Shown here: piece by piece, positions 39,422-47,389 of the stretch
How the letters are laid out: the number at the start of each line of letters is the position of its first letter
Position numbering within the stretch: the first letter of the stretch is position 1
Origin: JAJYKC01 sp963823105
Lineage (GTDB): Bacteria > Acidobacteriota > Terriglobia > Bryobacterales > Bryobacteraceae
Direction of reading: 5' to 3'
Length of the DNA: 64,000 bases
Assembly (NCBI GenBank): GCA_963823105.1
Contig: CAWGKC010000004.1
Span: 248,001-312,000 of the forward strand
Notes under the pieces: model-generated
Databases searched by the model: none
What the model was told of the DNA's origin: nothing
The model's input: the letters and a program-made list of their open reading frames with translations, nothing else
Made by a program: the position numbers and the translations under genes

Positions 39422-40051
39422 TTAAGTTGACACCGTCCCCACGACGGTCACCGAAATCATCGTGTCGCCCATTTTGCCCGTCAACACCCAGTCGGTATCG
39501 CCGGCCTTCGCCAGCCCCGGCTTGTCGCCGGAGTCGGATTTATAGCAGCTCAACACCGCTGGATGCGGCGTTCCGGAGGCCTTCTTGCTCATGGCAACCA
39601 GTGCGTCGAAGCCCGGCGTGGAGGCCGGGTCGCCGTCGTTCGCCGCCGGAACCATCAACAAAAAATCCCTCTGCGGCGCCACGCCCTGATGTTCGCCATT
39701 CACCGGATAGTCGCTGTAGCGCAAGGTGTAGACGCCCGGCTGAATCGTCGTTCCGCGGCGGTCCGTGTATTTGCCGGTAATGCGGATCGCGCCCACCAGC
39801 GCGCCCTGCGGAATCGCCGTCAGAGTGACGTCGGGTTCGGACGATCCCGTCCCCTTCGGCGCCGTCGCGCGGAACCATACTTCGATCGTCGTGCCGTTGC
39901 CGGCGATCTTCGTTCCCGTTTTTTGCATCGCATCGCGCACCGGCCCAGCCAACTCCGAGGGCGCACCGCCCGACGGCGCCGCCGTGTACTGCCCGAAGCA
40001 TGCCACGGCCGACAGCGCGCTGGCGAAGAGGAGAGCGGAAAATAGCCTCAT
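39422..40051 (-). CDS. Exported protein of unknown function
   Basis: 209 residues. The signal peptide ends near ALSAVACFGQ. The body has beta-type segments (TTIEVWFRATAPKGTGSSEP, ALVGAIRITGKYTD, IQPGVYTLRYSDYPVNGEHQ) and ends TVVGTVST. IKPGVYTLRY-like wording resembles small secreted DUF2911-like proteins, a weak link. A TAGGAT hexamer ends 6 bases before the ATG and no Shine-Dalgarno sequence is seen, so the mRNA may be leaderless. It stands upstream of trpE(G) by 12 bases, so it could lead that transcript. Confidence 0.6.
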   Translation of the reverse strand: MRLFSALLFASALSAVACFGQYTAAPSGGAPSELAGPVRDAMQKTGTKIAGNGTTIEVWFRATAPKGTGSSEPDVTLTAIPQGALVGAIRITGKYTDRRGTTIQPGVYTLRYSDYPVNGEHQGVAPQRDFLLMVPAANDGDPASTPGFDALVAMSKKASGTPHPAVLSCYKSDSGDKPGLAKAGDTDWVLTGKMGDTMISVTVVGTVST

Positions 40052-40091
40052 AGTTTTATCCTATATCGGTTCGATGCGCCAAGCCGCGCAG

Positions 40092-41019
40092 TCAGCGCAA
40101 CAAAGGCGCAAGAACCTTATCGAGTTCCTCGTCGTTCCACGCCGGGATCTCCACATCGCTGTGCAGCGACCAATATTCGGTGTGCTTCACCGACCCTCCG
40201 GCGCGCAGGTTGACCAGTGGCCCCAAGCGTCTCCAGTTCCAGTACGTCCGAGTCTGCATACATTTCGAACGAACACCCAAAATCCGGATAACTCTTCGAC
40301 GCGTCGGCTTTCGTCGTCTTCAAAAATAGATCCCGCCCCAGAAGATACGCCCCAAAAGTGGCTTCGTGAAACAACCCGGTCTTCTGCGCGGCCGTGGCGG
40401 TTGGGTCCTGCCTCAACACGATATGTTCCCGCGTGATCGTCCAACGCGGATCGCTGAAATCGGTGAATCCCCACATCGTCAACGGATTCGTCGGCAACAG
40501 CCGTTCCTCATGCGACGCGCGCGGCGGGAAGCCGGAGATGCCGGTCCCGCCCGGCGCAAATTGCGTCAGCGCCCACGGCGCCAACCGGCGCGTCTTGCCC
40601 GATTCATTCACGATCCGGTGCCGGACTTCCACCGCCGTTCCCACCTTCGCCAGACGAATGCTCAGCTCCTTCCGTAATCCCGTCTCCGCTTCCACCGGTC
40701 CGGTCACCGTCAGTCGCGCTCCCGCCTTTATCGCGGCCGCGCAGGGCGAGTTGTCCAACGCGTAGGTATCCGGCTGCAACTCCGGCGCCACCCACAGCCG
40801 GTGCCCGCCGCGCGCCTGCCAAGTTGCCTCGCCGCTCTTGCCAAGCTGCGGTTCGATTTCCAGGAACAGGTTGCGCCCGCCCACGAATCCATAACTCAGG
40901 ATGCGCGGCCCAACGCTCGCCACCACCACCAGCTCCACCGTCCCATTCCCGATCCGGTAGCTATCGCCCCACCCGTGGTAGTCGATCTTGTCGATTCTTA
41001 CCGCCGTTCGCACCTTCAT
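40092..41019 (-). pseudogene. DUF4380-like sugar-mutarotase-fold protein, one frameshift as read
   Basis: About 308 residues after correction. MKVRTAVRIDKIDYHGWGDS, YRIGNGTVELVVVASVGPRI, LSYGFVGGRNLFLE, HRLWVAPE, RHRIVNESGKTRRLAPWALT and GLFHEATFGAYLLGRDLFLK form the galactose-mutarotase-like sandwich of DUF4380. Near 40222 GGGG should be GGG: correction joins LELETLG to PLVNLRAGGSVKHTEYWSLH and the C-terminus DEELDKVLAPLLR. Start at 41019; TACAAC lies 7 bases before it. Probably intact in the organism. The sugar substrate and the role are unknown. Confidence 0.7.
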
Positions 41020-41175
41020 TCGGGAAGTTGTACACGATCCGTTCGGAGCATTCACCCCTAATTATATAGAAGCGTGAAAATCGGATTGTGGCAGCGAACA
41101 TGCAAAGAGTTTAATGTAAGAAGACGAAATCAAGCGGCCTGGGACCGCGTTTAGTTAATAGGAGGGGAACAAAAA

Positions 41176-43338
41176 ATGCGCCATACGTCGCGCGCCTTAA
41201 TGCTTTTCGCCGCCACCGCGGTTCTGCTCGCCGCTCAGGACGATCCGCCGGGCCGCGCCGCCCGGCTGAATTACATCACCGGCCCGGTCTCTTTCCAGCC
41301 GGCCGGCGTTACCGATTGGGTCGACGCCACCATCAACCGCCCGCTCACCACGGGCGACAACCTCTGGGTGGGCGACGGCGCGCGCGCCGAATTGCACGTC
41401 GGTTCCACGGCGCTGCGCCTGAACTCCGACACCGCGTTTCAATTCCTGAACTTGAACGACCAGATCATGCAGATCAGCGTTTCCGAGGGCACCCTCACGG
41501 TGCGCCTTCCCTATCTCGGCGAAGGCCAGAACGTCGAGGTGGACACGCCAAACATGGCGTTTACGCTCTTGCGCACGGGTGAATACCGCATCGACGCCAA
41601 CTCCAACAGCCAGACCACGACCGTCAGCGTGATTCGCGGCCAGGGCGAAGTCACGGGAGGCGGCCAGGCCTTCGCCGTTCCTCCCGGACAACAGGCGGTC
41701 ATCAGCGGCGATCAGCAGATTACCTATAACGTTCAAGGCTTGCCCGGCCCCGACGATTGGGACAACTGGAACCTGGCGCGCGACCGCCGCGAGGATCATT
41801 CCGTTTCGTCCCGTTACGTTTCGCCCGAAGTCACCGGCAACGAGGACCTCGACGATTATGGCCGCTGGAGCGAGCAACCGGGCTATGGCCAGGTCTGGAT
41901 GCCTTCCGGCGTCGGCCCCGGCTGGGCGCCCTATCATAACGGGCATTGGGCCTGGATCGCCCCGTGGGGCTGGACCTGGGTCGACGATGCGCCTTGGGGC
42001 TTTGCCCCGTTCCACTATGGCCGCTGGGCCTATTTTGGCGGCGGTTGGGGGTGGTGCCCGGGTCCCATCGCGATCGCACCCATGTATGCGCCCGCGCTGG
42101 TCGGATGGATCGGCGGCGGCGGCGGAGGGTTCTCCTTTGGCGTCGGCATTGGCGTGGGTGTGGGTTGGTTCCCGCTCGGCTTCGGCGAACCGTTTATTCC
42201 CGGCTACCGCGTCAGCCCCGGCTATTTCAACCGGGTCAACGTCAGCAATACGGTGATTAACCGCAACGTCAACATCACCAACGTCTACAACAACACGTAC
42301 ATCAACAATCGCCAGGTCACCAATATCAATTACGCGAACCGCAATGTGAATGGCGCCGTTACCGCAGTGCCGCAGAGCGCCTTCGTGGGCGGCCGCTCCG
42401 TCGCCCAATCCGCTATCGCCGTGCCTCGCGGTCAACTCGGTTCGGCCCGCATCGGCGCGTCGCCCGGCTTCGCTCCGCAAACCGCCAGCGTCCTCGGCGG
42501 CCGCGCCGCTTCCACCTACCGGCCTCCGGCCAGCGTGGTGAACCGCGCCGTCGTTGCCCGCACTCCGCCTCCGGCGCCGCCCGTGCCCTTCGCCCGCCAG
42601 CAGGCCGCGATCGCTCAAAACGGCGGCCGGCCGCTGGCCGCCGCGCAGGTGCAAACCCTCCAGCGTTCCGCGCCCGCCCCTCAACGGGCCGTCCGGGTGA
42701 TGAACCCGACGCAGATTCGCCAGGTTCCCACTCCCGCCGCCCGGCCCGCGCCGCAAAACAACAACGCCGCGCGGCCTCAAACGCAGCCCGCCGCGAGAAC
42801 CCCCGCGCCGCAACCGGCCACCGGCGGTTGGCGCACATTCGGCGAAAAGCCTCAGCCCGGCGCTCCCGCGGCGCGCCCCACACCGCAACAGAACACCCGG
42901 CCCGCGCCCGTCGAAGCTCCGCGTCAACCTCAAGCGCAACAGCCTCAGCGCGGCTGGCAGCAGCCCGCCAGGCCCCCGGCGCCGGCTCAACAACAGTCTC
43001 GTCCTCAGCCACAAGTTGCTCGCCCGCAGCCGCAAGTTGCTCGCCCACAGCCGCAACAGTCTCGTCCGCAACCGCAAGAGGCTCGCCCACAGCCGCAAGA
43101 GGCTCGTCCGCAGCCGCAACAGCCTCGTCCGCAGCCGCAGGAGGTTCGCCCGCAGCCGCAAGAGGCTCGCCCGCAGCCGCAACAGCCGCGTCCTCAGCCG
43201 CAAGAGGTTCGCCCGCAGCCGCAACGCGCTCCCCAGGTGGAACGCCCTCCCGCGGAACGGCCGCCCGCCGAACGCCCTCCCGCCGCGCGGCCTCAGCCGC
43301 GTCCTCGCGAAGCGCCGAAGGAAGAACCGCACAAATAA
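41176..43338 (+). CDS. FecR-domain secreted protein with Arg-Pro-Gln repeat tail
   Basis: 720 residues, with GGAGG before the ATG. Signal peptide (ALMLFAATAVLLAAQ). A FecR domain at about 30-180 (ITGPVSFQPAGVTDWVDATI, NRPLTTGDNLWVGDGARAEL, VIRGQGEVTGGGQAFAVPPG) is followed by a Trp/Gly-rich segment (GYGQVWMPSGVGPGWAPYHN, GHWAWIAPWGWTWVDDAPWG) of the DUF6600 type, then an Asn-rich strand region and a disordered Pro/Gln/Ala tail that ends in eleven 7-residue repeats. There is no membrane anchor, so it is probably periplasmic or extracellular; a structural or envelope-binding role is inferred. Confidence 0.8.
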   Translation: MRHTSRALMLFAATAVLLAAQDDPPGRAARLNYITGPVSFQPAGVTDWVDATINRPLTTGDNLWVGDGARAELHVGSTALRLNSDTAFQFLNLNDQIMQISVSEGTLTVRLPYLGEGQNVEVDTPNMAFTLLRTGEYRIDANSNSQTTTVSVIRGQGEVTGGGQAFAVPPGQQAVISGDQQITYNVQGLPGPDDWDNWNLARDRREDHSVSSRYVSPEVTGNEDLDDYGRWSEQPGYGQVWMPSGVGPGWAPYHNGHWAWIAPWGWTWVDDAPWGFAPFHYGRWAYFGGGWGWCPGPIAIAPMYAPALVGWIGGGGGGFSFGVGIGVGVGWFPLGFGEPFIPGYRVSPGYFNRVNVSNTVINRNVNITNVYNNTYINNRQVTNINYANRNVNGAVTAVPQSAFVGGRSVAQSAIAVPRGQLGSARIGASPGFAPQTASVLGGRAASTYRPPASVVNRAVVARTPPPAPPVPFARQQAAIAQNGGRPLAAAQVQTLQRSAPAPQRAVRVMNPTQIRQVPTPAARPAPQNNNAARPQTQPAARTPAPQPATGGWRTFGEKPQPGAPAARPTPQQNTRPAPVEAPRQPQAQQPQRGWQQPARPPAPAQQQSRPQPQVARPQPQVARPQPQQSRPQPQEARPQPQEARPQPQQPRPQPQEVRPQPQEARPQPQQPRPQPQEVRPQPQRAPQVERPPAERPPAERPPAARPQPRPREAPKEEPHK
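43000..43224 (+). repeat. Eleven 21-base coding repeats (RPQPQxx)
   Basis: The unit encodes RPQPQ plus two variable residues (VA, QS, EA, QP, EV). Ten full units and a final RPQPQ cover exactly 225 bases. The DNA is similar but not identical between units, mainly at third positions and in the variable codons, as expected for an older expansion kept by selection. Confidence 0.9.
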
Positions 43339-43368
43339 CCGTCTCGATTCCCGCAATTGGAGAACATC

Positions 43369-43758
43369 ATGAAACGCCTCTTCGCTCTTTTTTCCGGACT
43401 CGGCTTGCTGTTCGCCCTTCCCTCCGCCGGCCTCGCCCAACGCTTTTACGACGACGGCCGGGGCCAACCCGCCCCGACGCTGATCGAATCCGTCGAGCGC
43501 CATCTGGAGCGCGTCGAATCCACCGCCTATTGGTCGCGCGGCGAGCGCCATCGCGCCGAAGTGGCCCTCGGCCACCTGGCCAACTTCGACCAGCGCTGGC
43601 ATCAAGGCCGCTTCGACAAAGGCCAGCTCGGCGAGGCCATCGAACACATCCAAGGCGTGCTCTCGCATAATCGCATGAACGAGCGCCAGCGCGATCTGCT
43701 CGCTCAGGACGTCGACGCTCTGCGCGGGTTTCGCGCCTCCCGCGGCCACGGCTATTAA
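43369..43758 (+). CDS. Small exported protein, helical
   Basis: 129 residues from the ATG at 43369 with GGAGAAC upstream. A signal peptide (FALFSGLGLLFALPSAGLAQ) is followed by a charged helical domain: LIESVERHLERVESTAYWSR, HRAEVALGHLANFDQRWHQG and ERQRDLLAQDVDALRGFRA. The pattern of two amphipathic helices with conserved Arg and His suggests a four-helix periplasmic domain. Role unknown. It lies 30 bases behind the FecR-domain gene and is probably in the same transcript. Confidence 0.65.
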   Translation: MKRLFALFSGLGLLFALPSAGLAQRFYDDGRGQPAPTLIESVERHLERVESTAYWSRGERHRAEVALGHLANFDQRWHQGRFDKGQLGEAIEHIQGVLSHNRMNERQRDLLAQDVDALRGFRASRGHGY

Positions 43759-43768
43759 GAGCCGCCCG

Positions 43769-44902
43769 CTAGCGCCCGCCGAGCGCCATTACTAGAATCC
43801 GCCCGTCGGTGCGGAATCCGCCGCCGCTCGCCGTGTTCGAATCCTTCACCGGATTCCGCGGCATCATAAACGCGATGCGTTCCACAAGGCCGGTGGCGGA
43901 CAGGCTCTCACCCACGTAGGCCCGCTCTTTGTCGATTTCCGGGTCGATCTTGTGGGTCACGCCTCCGTTGCGGTCGTCCTTTTCAAAGCCGATGTCGTGC
44001 GTCGCCGCGCCCACCCAGAGCGTCTGGCCGTTGACTTCGAACGGCGCCTTCCATAGCCGCAAATGGTTGCGGGAGGCCACCACCTGAAACGGCTCCGCGT
44101 GGGCCATGCCGAAGTCCTGCGCTCTTCCGAACAGAAACAACTCGCTCATCGGCATCGCCGTGTATTCGTCCTTCGACAACGTCGCCAGCAATCCGTGTAA
44201 AATCGCGTCCTTCGTCGTTTTGTCCACTTGCACCCACCCGGCCGCCGTGAAAGCTTGGCGCATGTCTTTCTCCGGCCCTAAAATCAGAAAATTCACCATG
44301 TCGCCCAGGTGGCCCTCGTTGTCCGACACGCGTCGTGGAATTTTGTCGAACGTCTCCGCCGTGATCCCCTCGAACGACGGCGTGAGGGGAAGCTTGTCGA
44401 TCTGAGCCGCGGGAGCCGCGGCCTGGCCCGGTTCCTCCACCACCACGCTGGCCGAGTAACTCCCATCGCCCGAGTCGCCGCCCATCTGATTCACCGCCAG
44501 ATAGAGCCTGCCCGCCCGTCCCGCCGAAAATTCCTTGCTCGCGCCGATAAGAAAGGCCTGCGACACACCGTCGTCGCCGATCCGCCCGATCAACGCGCCG
44601 CGGCCCGCCGAATTCAGCGGCATGACCCGCAGCAGATCCTTCCAGCCTCTCGGCAGCCCCTCCGGCCCCGCCGCTTGAGTGGCATCCGAATACTGGATCG
44701 ATCCCCGCGCCGTCACCTTCAGCTTCGCCCCCGCTCCGACGTCGATTCCCGTATCCACCCAATCGCCGCCGGCCTGGACCGCGACCTGTTTCGTCGTCGC
44801 TTTCGTCGAGATCGCGCCTACCACGCCGCTCGCGCCGGCGAGCGCCAGGATCACCGCCGCGCTCACCGCCCGCCACCCGCTTGGGCCGCATCGATTTCGC
44901 AT
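43769..44902 (-). CDS. LssY C-terminal-domain protein with PA-IL-lectin-like N-domain
   Basis: 377 residues. A signal or anchor (AVSAAVILALAGASGVVGAI) precedes a sandwich domain at about 35-160 (VAVQAGGDWVDTGIDVGAGA, LKVTARGSIQYSDATQAAGP, ALIGRIGDDGVSQAFLIGAS, GRLYLAVNQMGGDSGDGSYS) resembling PA-IL-type galactose-binding lectins, in which the D/N-rich GDSGDG loop could hold calcium. The second half (DMVNFLILGPEKDMRQAFTA, PFQVVASRNHLRLWKAPFEV, GQTLWVGAATHDIGFEK) matches the LssY C-terminal domain. The biochemical role of LssY_C is not known to me. It converges on the previous gene. Confidence 0.72.
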   Translation of the reverse strand: MRNRCGPSGWRAVSAAVILALAGASGVVGAISTKATTKQVAVQAGGDWVDTGIDVGAGAKLKVTARGSIQYSDATQAAGPEGLPRGWKDLLRVMPLNSAGRGALIGRIGDDGVSQAFLIGASKEFSAGRAGRLYLAVNQMGGDSGDGSYSASVVVEEPGQAAAPAAQIDKLPLTPSFEGITAETFDKIPRRVSDNEGHLGDMVNFLILGPEKDMRQAFTAAGWVQVDKTTKDAILHGLLATLSKDEYTAMPMSELFLFGRAQDFGMAHAEPFQVVASRNHLRLWKAPFEVNGQTLWVGAATHDIGFEKDDRNGGVTHKIDPEIDKERAYVGESLSATGLVERIAFMMPRNPVKDSNTASGGGFRTDGRILVMALGGR

Positions 44903-45054
44903 GGTTACCTTCTCATTTTACCGGCCCTCCATGAACGGTATTTAACGCGATCCGTCCCGCCGCCGGAGAAACTTCGCCCGCCGTTCGGCGTTTGCATATT
45001 TGAACGCGAGCCGAACGGCGCGCGGCAAATGAAACGATAGGGGAAAAAGGAGCG

Positions 45055-45633
45055 ATGATGCGAAAACTTTTGTTATGGACGGCCGCGGGGGCGATGTGTG
45101 CAGGTTGCGTGTTGGCCCAATCGCAACAAAATGGCGCCACGGAGGTCGGAAAGCGCCGCGAGAATCAGCAGGACCGCATTGCCAACGGCGTACAGGACGG
45201 GCAGTTGACCAGCCACGAAACCGCCAACCTGGAAAGCAAAGACGCGAAAATCAACCAGCAGATCAAGGCAGACCGGGCGGCCAATGGTGGGTCCCTCACC
45301 GGCGCCGAGAAGGCGCAAATCAACCGCGAGCAAAATCGCGTCAGCGGCCAGATTTATAACGACAAGCACAACGCCGCGACGCAGAAGTTCACCAATACCG
45401 AGGTTGGAGCGCGGCGGGAAAACCAGCAGGACCGCATCGCCCAGGGCATTCGAAGCGGATCGCTCACTCCCCAGGAGACGGCGAATCTGGAGCGGCAGCA
45501 GAATAGCATCGCCCGGCAAGTGGCCAAGGACCGGGCGGGCAACGGCGGCGCTCTCACGGGCGCTCAAAAAGCCCAGGTGAACCGGCGGCTAAACCGCGCC
45601 AGCAACCGCATCGCGCGCAAAAAACACAACTAA
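45055..45633 (+). CDS. Exported protein made of two internal repeats
   Basis: 192 residues. A strong ribosome-binding site (AAAAAGGAG) serves either ATG, 45055 or 45058. A signal peptide ends near CVLAQSQQ. Two units of about 80 residues follow, each with RRENQQDRIAxGxxxGxLTxxETANLE, about 20 charged residues, then DRAxNGGxLTGAxKAQxNRxxNR. The repeats are helical and highly charged, calcium-loop-like at ANGGSLTG and GNGGALTG, which suggests an adhesive or ion-binding secreted protein. Function unknown. Confidence 0.72.
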   Translation: MMRKLLLWTAAGAMCAGCVLAQSQQNGATEVGKRRENQQDRIANGVQDGQLTSHETANLESKDAKINQQIKADRAANGGSLTGAEKAQINREQNRVSGQIYNDKHNAATQKFTNTEVGARRENQQDRIAQGIRSGSLTPQETANLERQQNSIARQVAKDRAGNGGALTGAQKAQVNRRLNRASNRIARKKHN

Positions 45634-45644
45634 CGGGTCCGGCG

Positions 45645-46007
45645 TCACATGACGCGGTGCGTTCGAAATTCGTGGCGCTGCAGAAGAATCGCCGCTCGAT
45701 CCGCACTGCTCCTCACCACTCTGCCTTGAACGGACAACCGCAATCCCGTTCGCCCGTCCAGCAGCACCGGCCAGTTGATCGTCAACTCCACGCGAGTGCC
45801 CGCCTCGATGGGTTGTTGCACGGTAAACACGATCCCCTTGCCGCTGATGTTCACCGTCTTGCCCACCCCTTGCGCGGCAGTGCTTTTGCGGCTGATCTCC
45901 CGGTATCGGAGGTCTAACGAGATCGGGAAGCGCTCCAGTTTTCGCCGGTCCGTCCTCGACGATTTCCCCTCTACCGCTTTGTCTTCTTCGATCGCAATAA
46001 TTCGCAT
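45645..46007 (-). CDS. PilZ-domain protein
   Basis: 120 residues from the ATG at 46007; the frame continues upstream without signs of real protein. EGKSSRTDRRKLERFPISLD has the RxxxR element, GKTVNISGKGIVFTVQQP carries the NxSxxG element, and VELTINWPVLLDG and LRLSVQGRVVRS complete a PilZ barrel. Both c-di-GMP motifs are present, unlike the PilZ protein at 25.2 kb. Presumed c-di-GMP effector; target unknown. It converges with the repeat protein gene. Confidence 0.75.
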   Translation of the reverse strand: MRIIAIEEDKAVEGKSSRTDRRKLERFPISLDLRYREISRKSTAAQGVGKTVNISGKGIVFTVQQPIEAGTRVELTINWPVLLDGRTGLRLSVQGRVVRSSADRAAILLQRHEFRTHRVM

Positions 46008-46090
46008 CGGCCTACGTCTATTCCACTCCTGTTCTACGTTGCTTATCGGCGGATCGGATCCCGAATTCGAACCGCCGGAAGCGAAAACGA

Positions 46091-47353
46091 CTATTTTCCC
46101 GCTTGCAGTCCTTTCAAATCGTTCAATTCCGTCTGTAACTTCGCCCATTCCTCCGGTTTCTTCTTCGTCGCGATGGGTTTGGCAGGATCGCCATAGTAAT
46201 CGAGAATGTTCTCGCGGAGCTCCGGAGAGACCCCTTGAAAGCTTTGATCGGCCAGCAATCCCACTAGCTTGGCATAAGCGTTGTCGCTCAATGGATAAGA
46301 GCCCGCGGAAGGAGGAACTCCGAGATCCAGATTTTCGTCCGGCATCCGTAGTTTTCCCAGCTTCTGCTCCTCATACAGATCCTTGGCCTTTACAATGGTG
46401 GCGTTGAAACTTGCCATAAACAACTGTTGCGTCGCAGGGGTCGGCGCGGGGATCTGCAATTCCTTCAGCGGCCCGATTTTCGGCAGAATATTGATGACCC
46501 ACGCCAAAAAGCGCGCCCACAACCCCGGTTTCTCGTAATTCTTCCCCCACTCCTTGTGGTAGCTGGATCGCGACAGGTTGTACAGAAACTTTCTTCGAGT
46601 GATCCCCGGCACGCTGTGGGTGATCTCGTCCTTGTTCTTGGCCCACGCCACCTTCGTCATGGTCGGAAGAATCGAGCTTACGCTAAACCGGTAGCTTCCG
46701 ATGCCCAGCGAGAGGTTGTGAAACGCCTTGTCCAGATCGATCGAATAGGTATCGGTGAACGCCCGTTTCAGAACGTCCTCGGCCACCTCGAATCCGATGA
46801 AGTCGTGATAGGCTTCCGGGGCGTAATGATTGTGGGCCACCTGCACCACGTCGAAAGAAAATTCCGTCCGGATGTGCGCCAACGGATCGTCCCCGTAATT
46901 TACGAGGCGCCCAAATTTCCGCCTCAGTTTGGGATACATCATCGGCACGGCGCGGTTGGTCGCCATGGGATGGCCATCGTTGTCAGCGGCGTAGTGCGCC
47001 ACCGCTCCCAACGCGAACGCGTATTCATTCAGGTTTTGCGATTCGTGAATCAGCGCCAACACGAAATCGCCGGATCGCACGTAGTGCAGCAGATCGCTAA
47101 AGAATTTGCTTCCGAACGGATAATATCCGGCGTCCTGGATGATCGCCCCGCCATAGCAATAGCCGTGCGCCTTCTGTAATTCCTCCGGCGTCGCCGCCGG
47201 GAACCGCAGCACCAGAAGCGGCTTAATGGACCCCTCCCATAGCGAGTCGATAATCGCCTCGTGGGTGAGAACCGAATACGCTTCCGCCCTCGGCGGAGCG
47301 AGCAGCGCAATCAACGCCAGAACGGCGCAAATCGCCTGAAAGCGTCTATTCAT
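46091..47353 (-). CDS. Zinc-dependent phospholipase-C-like exported protein
   Basis: 420 residues with signal peptide (CAVLALIALLAPPRAEAYSV). The zinc-dependent PLC/S1-P1-nuclease-like domain is seen in SVLTHEAIIDSLW, GGAIIQDAGYYPFGSKFFSD, LLHYVRSGDFVLALI, NEYAFALGAVAHYAADNDGH and RTEFSFDVVQ, supplying His and Asp residues for a trinuclear zinc site. The second half (WARFLAWVINILPKIGPLKE) is an added helical region. Likely a secreted phosphoesterase or lipase, substrate unproven. It lies 36 bases downstream of the S9 peptidase gene and ends before the PilZ gene on the same strand. Confidence 0.75.
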   Translation of the reverse strand: MNRRFQAICAVLALIALLAPPRAEAYSVLTHEAIIDSLWEGSIKPLLVLRFPAATPEELQKAHGYCYGGAIIQDAGYYPFGSKFFSDLLHYVRSGDFVLALIHESQNLNEYAFALGAVAHYAADNDGHPMATNRAVPMMYPKLRRKFGRLVNYGDDPLAHIRTEFSFDVVQVAHNHYAPEAYHDFIGFEVAEDVLKRAFTDTYSIDLDKAFHNLSLGIGSYRFSVSSILPTMTKVAWAKNKDEITHSVPGITRRKFLYNLSRSSYHKEWGKNYEKPGLWARFLAWVINILPKIGPLKELQIPAPTPATQQLFMASFNATIVKAKDLYEEQKLGKLRMPDENLDLGVPPSAGSYPLSDNAYAKLVGLLADQSFQGVSPELRENILDYYGDPAKPIATKKKPEEWAKLQTELNDLKGLQAGK

Positions 47354-47389
47354 TCGGAAATCGCGCCGCGCCCCGCCAATGACCTAGGC

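Noticed and set aside
43000..43224. 21-base repeats as a CRISPR or minisatellite outside a gene
   Set aside because: They are in frame within the FecR-domain gene and encode RPQPQ units.
41197..43749. 850-codon open frame on the minus strand opposite the FecR-domain gene
   Set aside because: It is a by-product of high GC and the repeat-rich plus-strand gene. The product is Arg/Gly/Leu-rich with no signal peptide or known motif, while the plus frame has a ribosome-binding site, signal peptide and recognisable domains.
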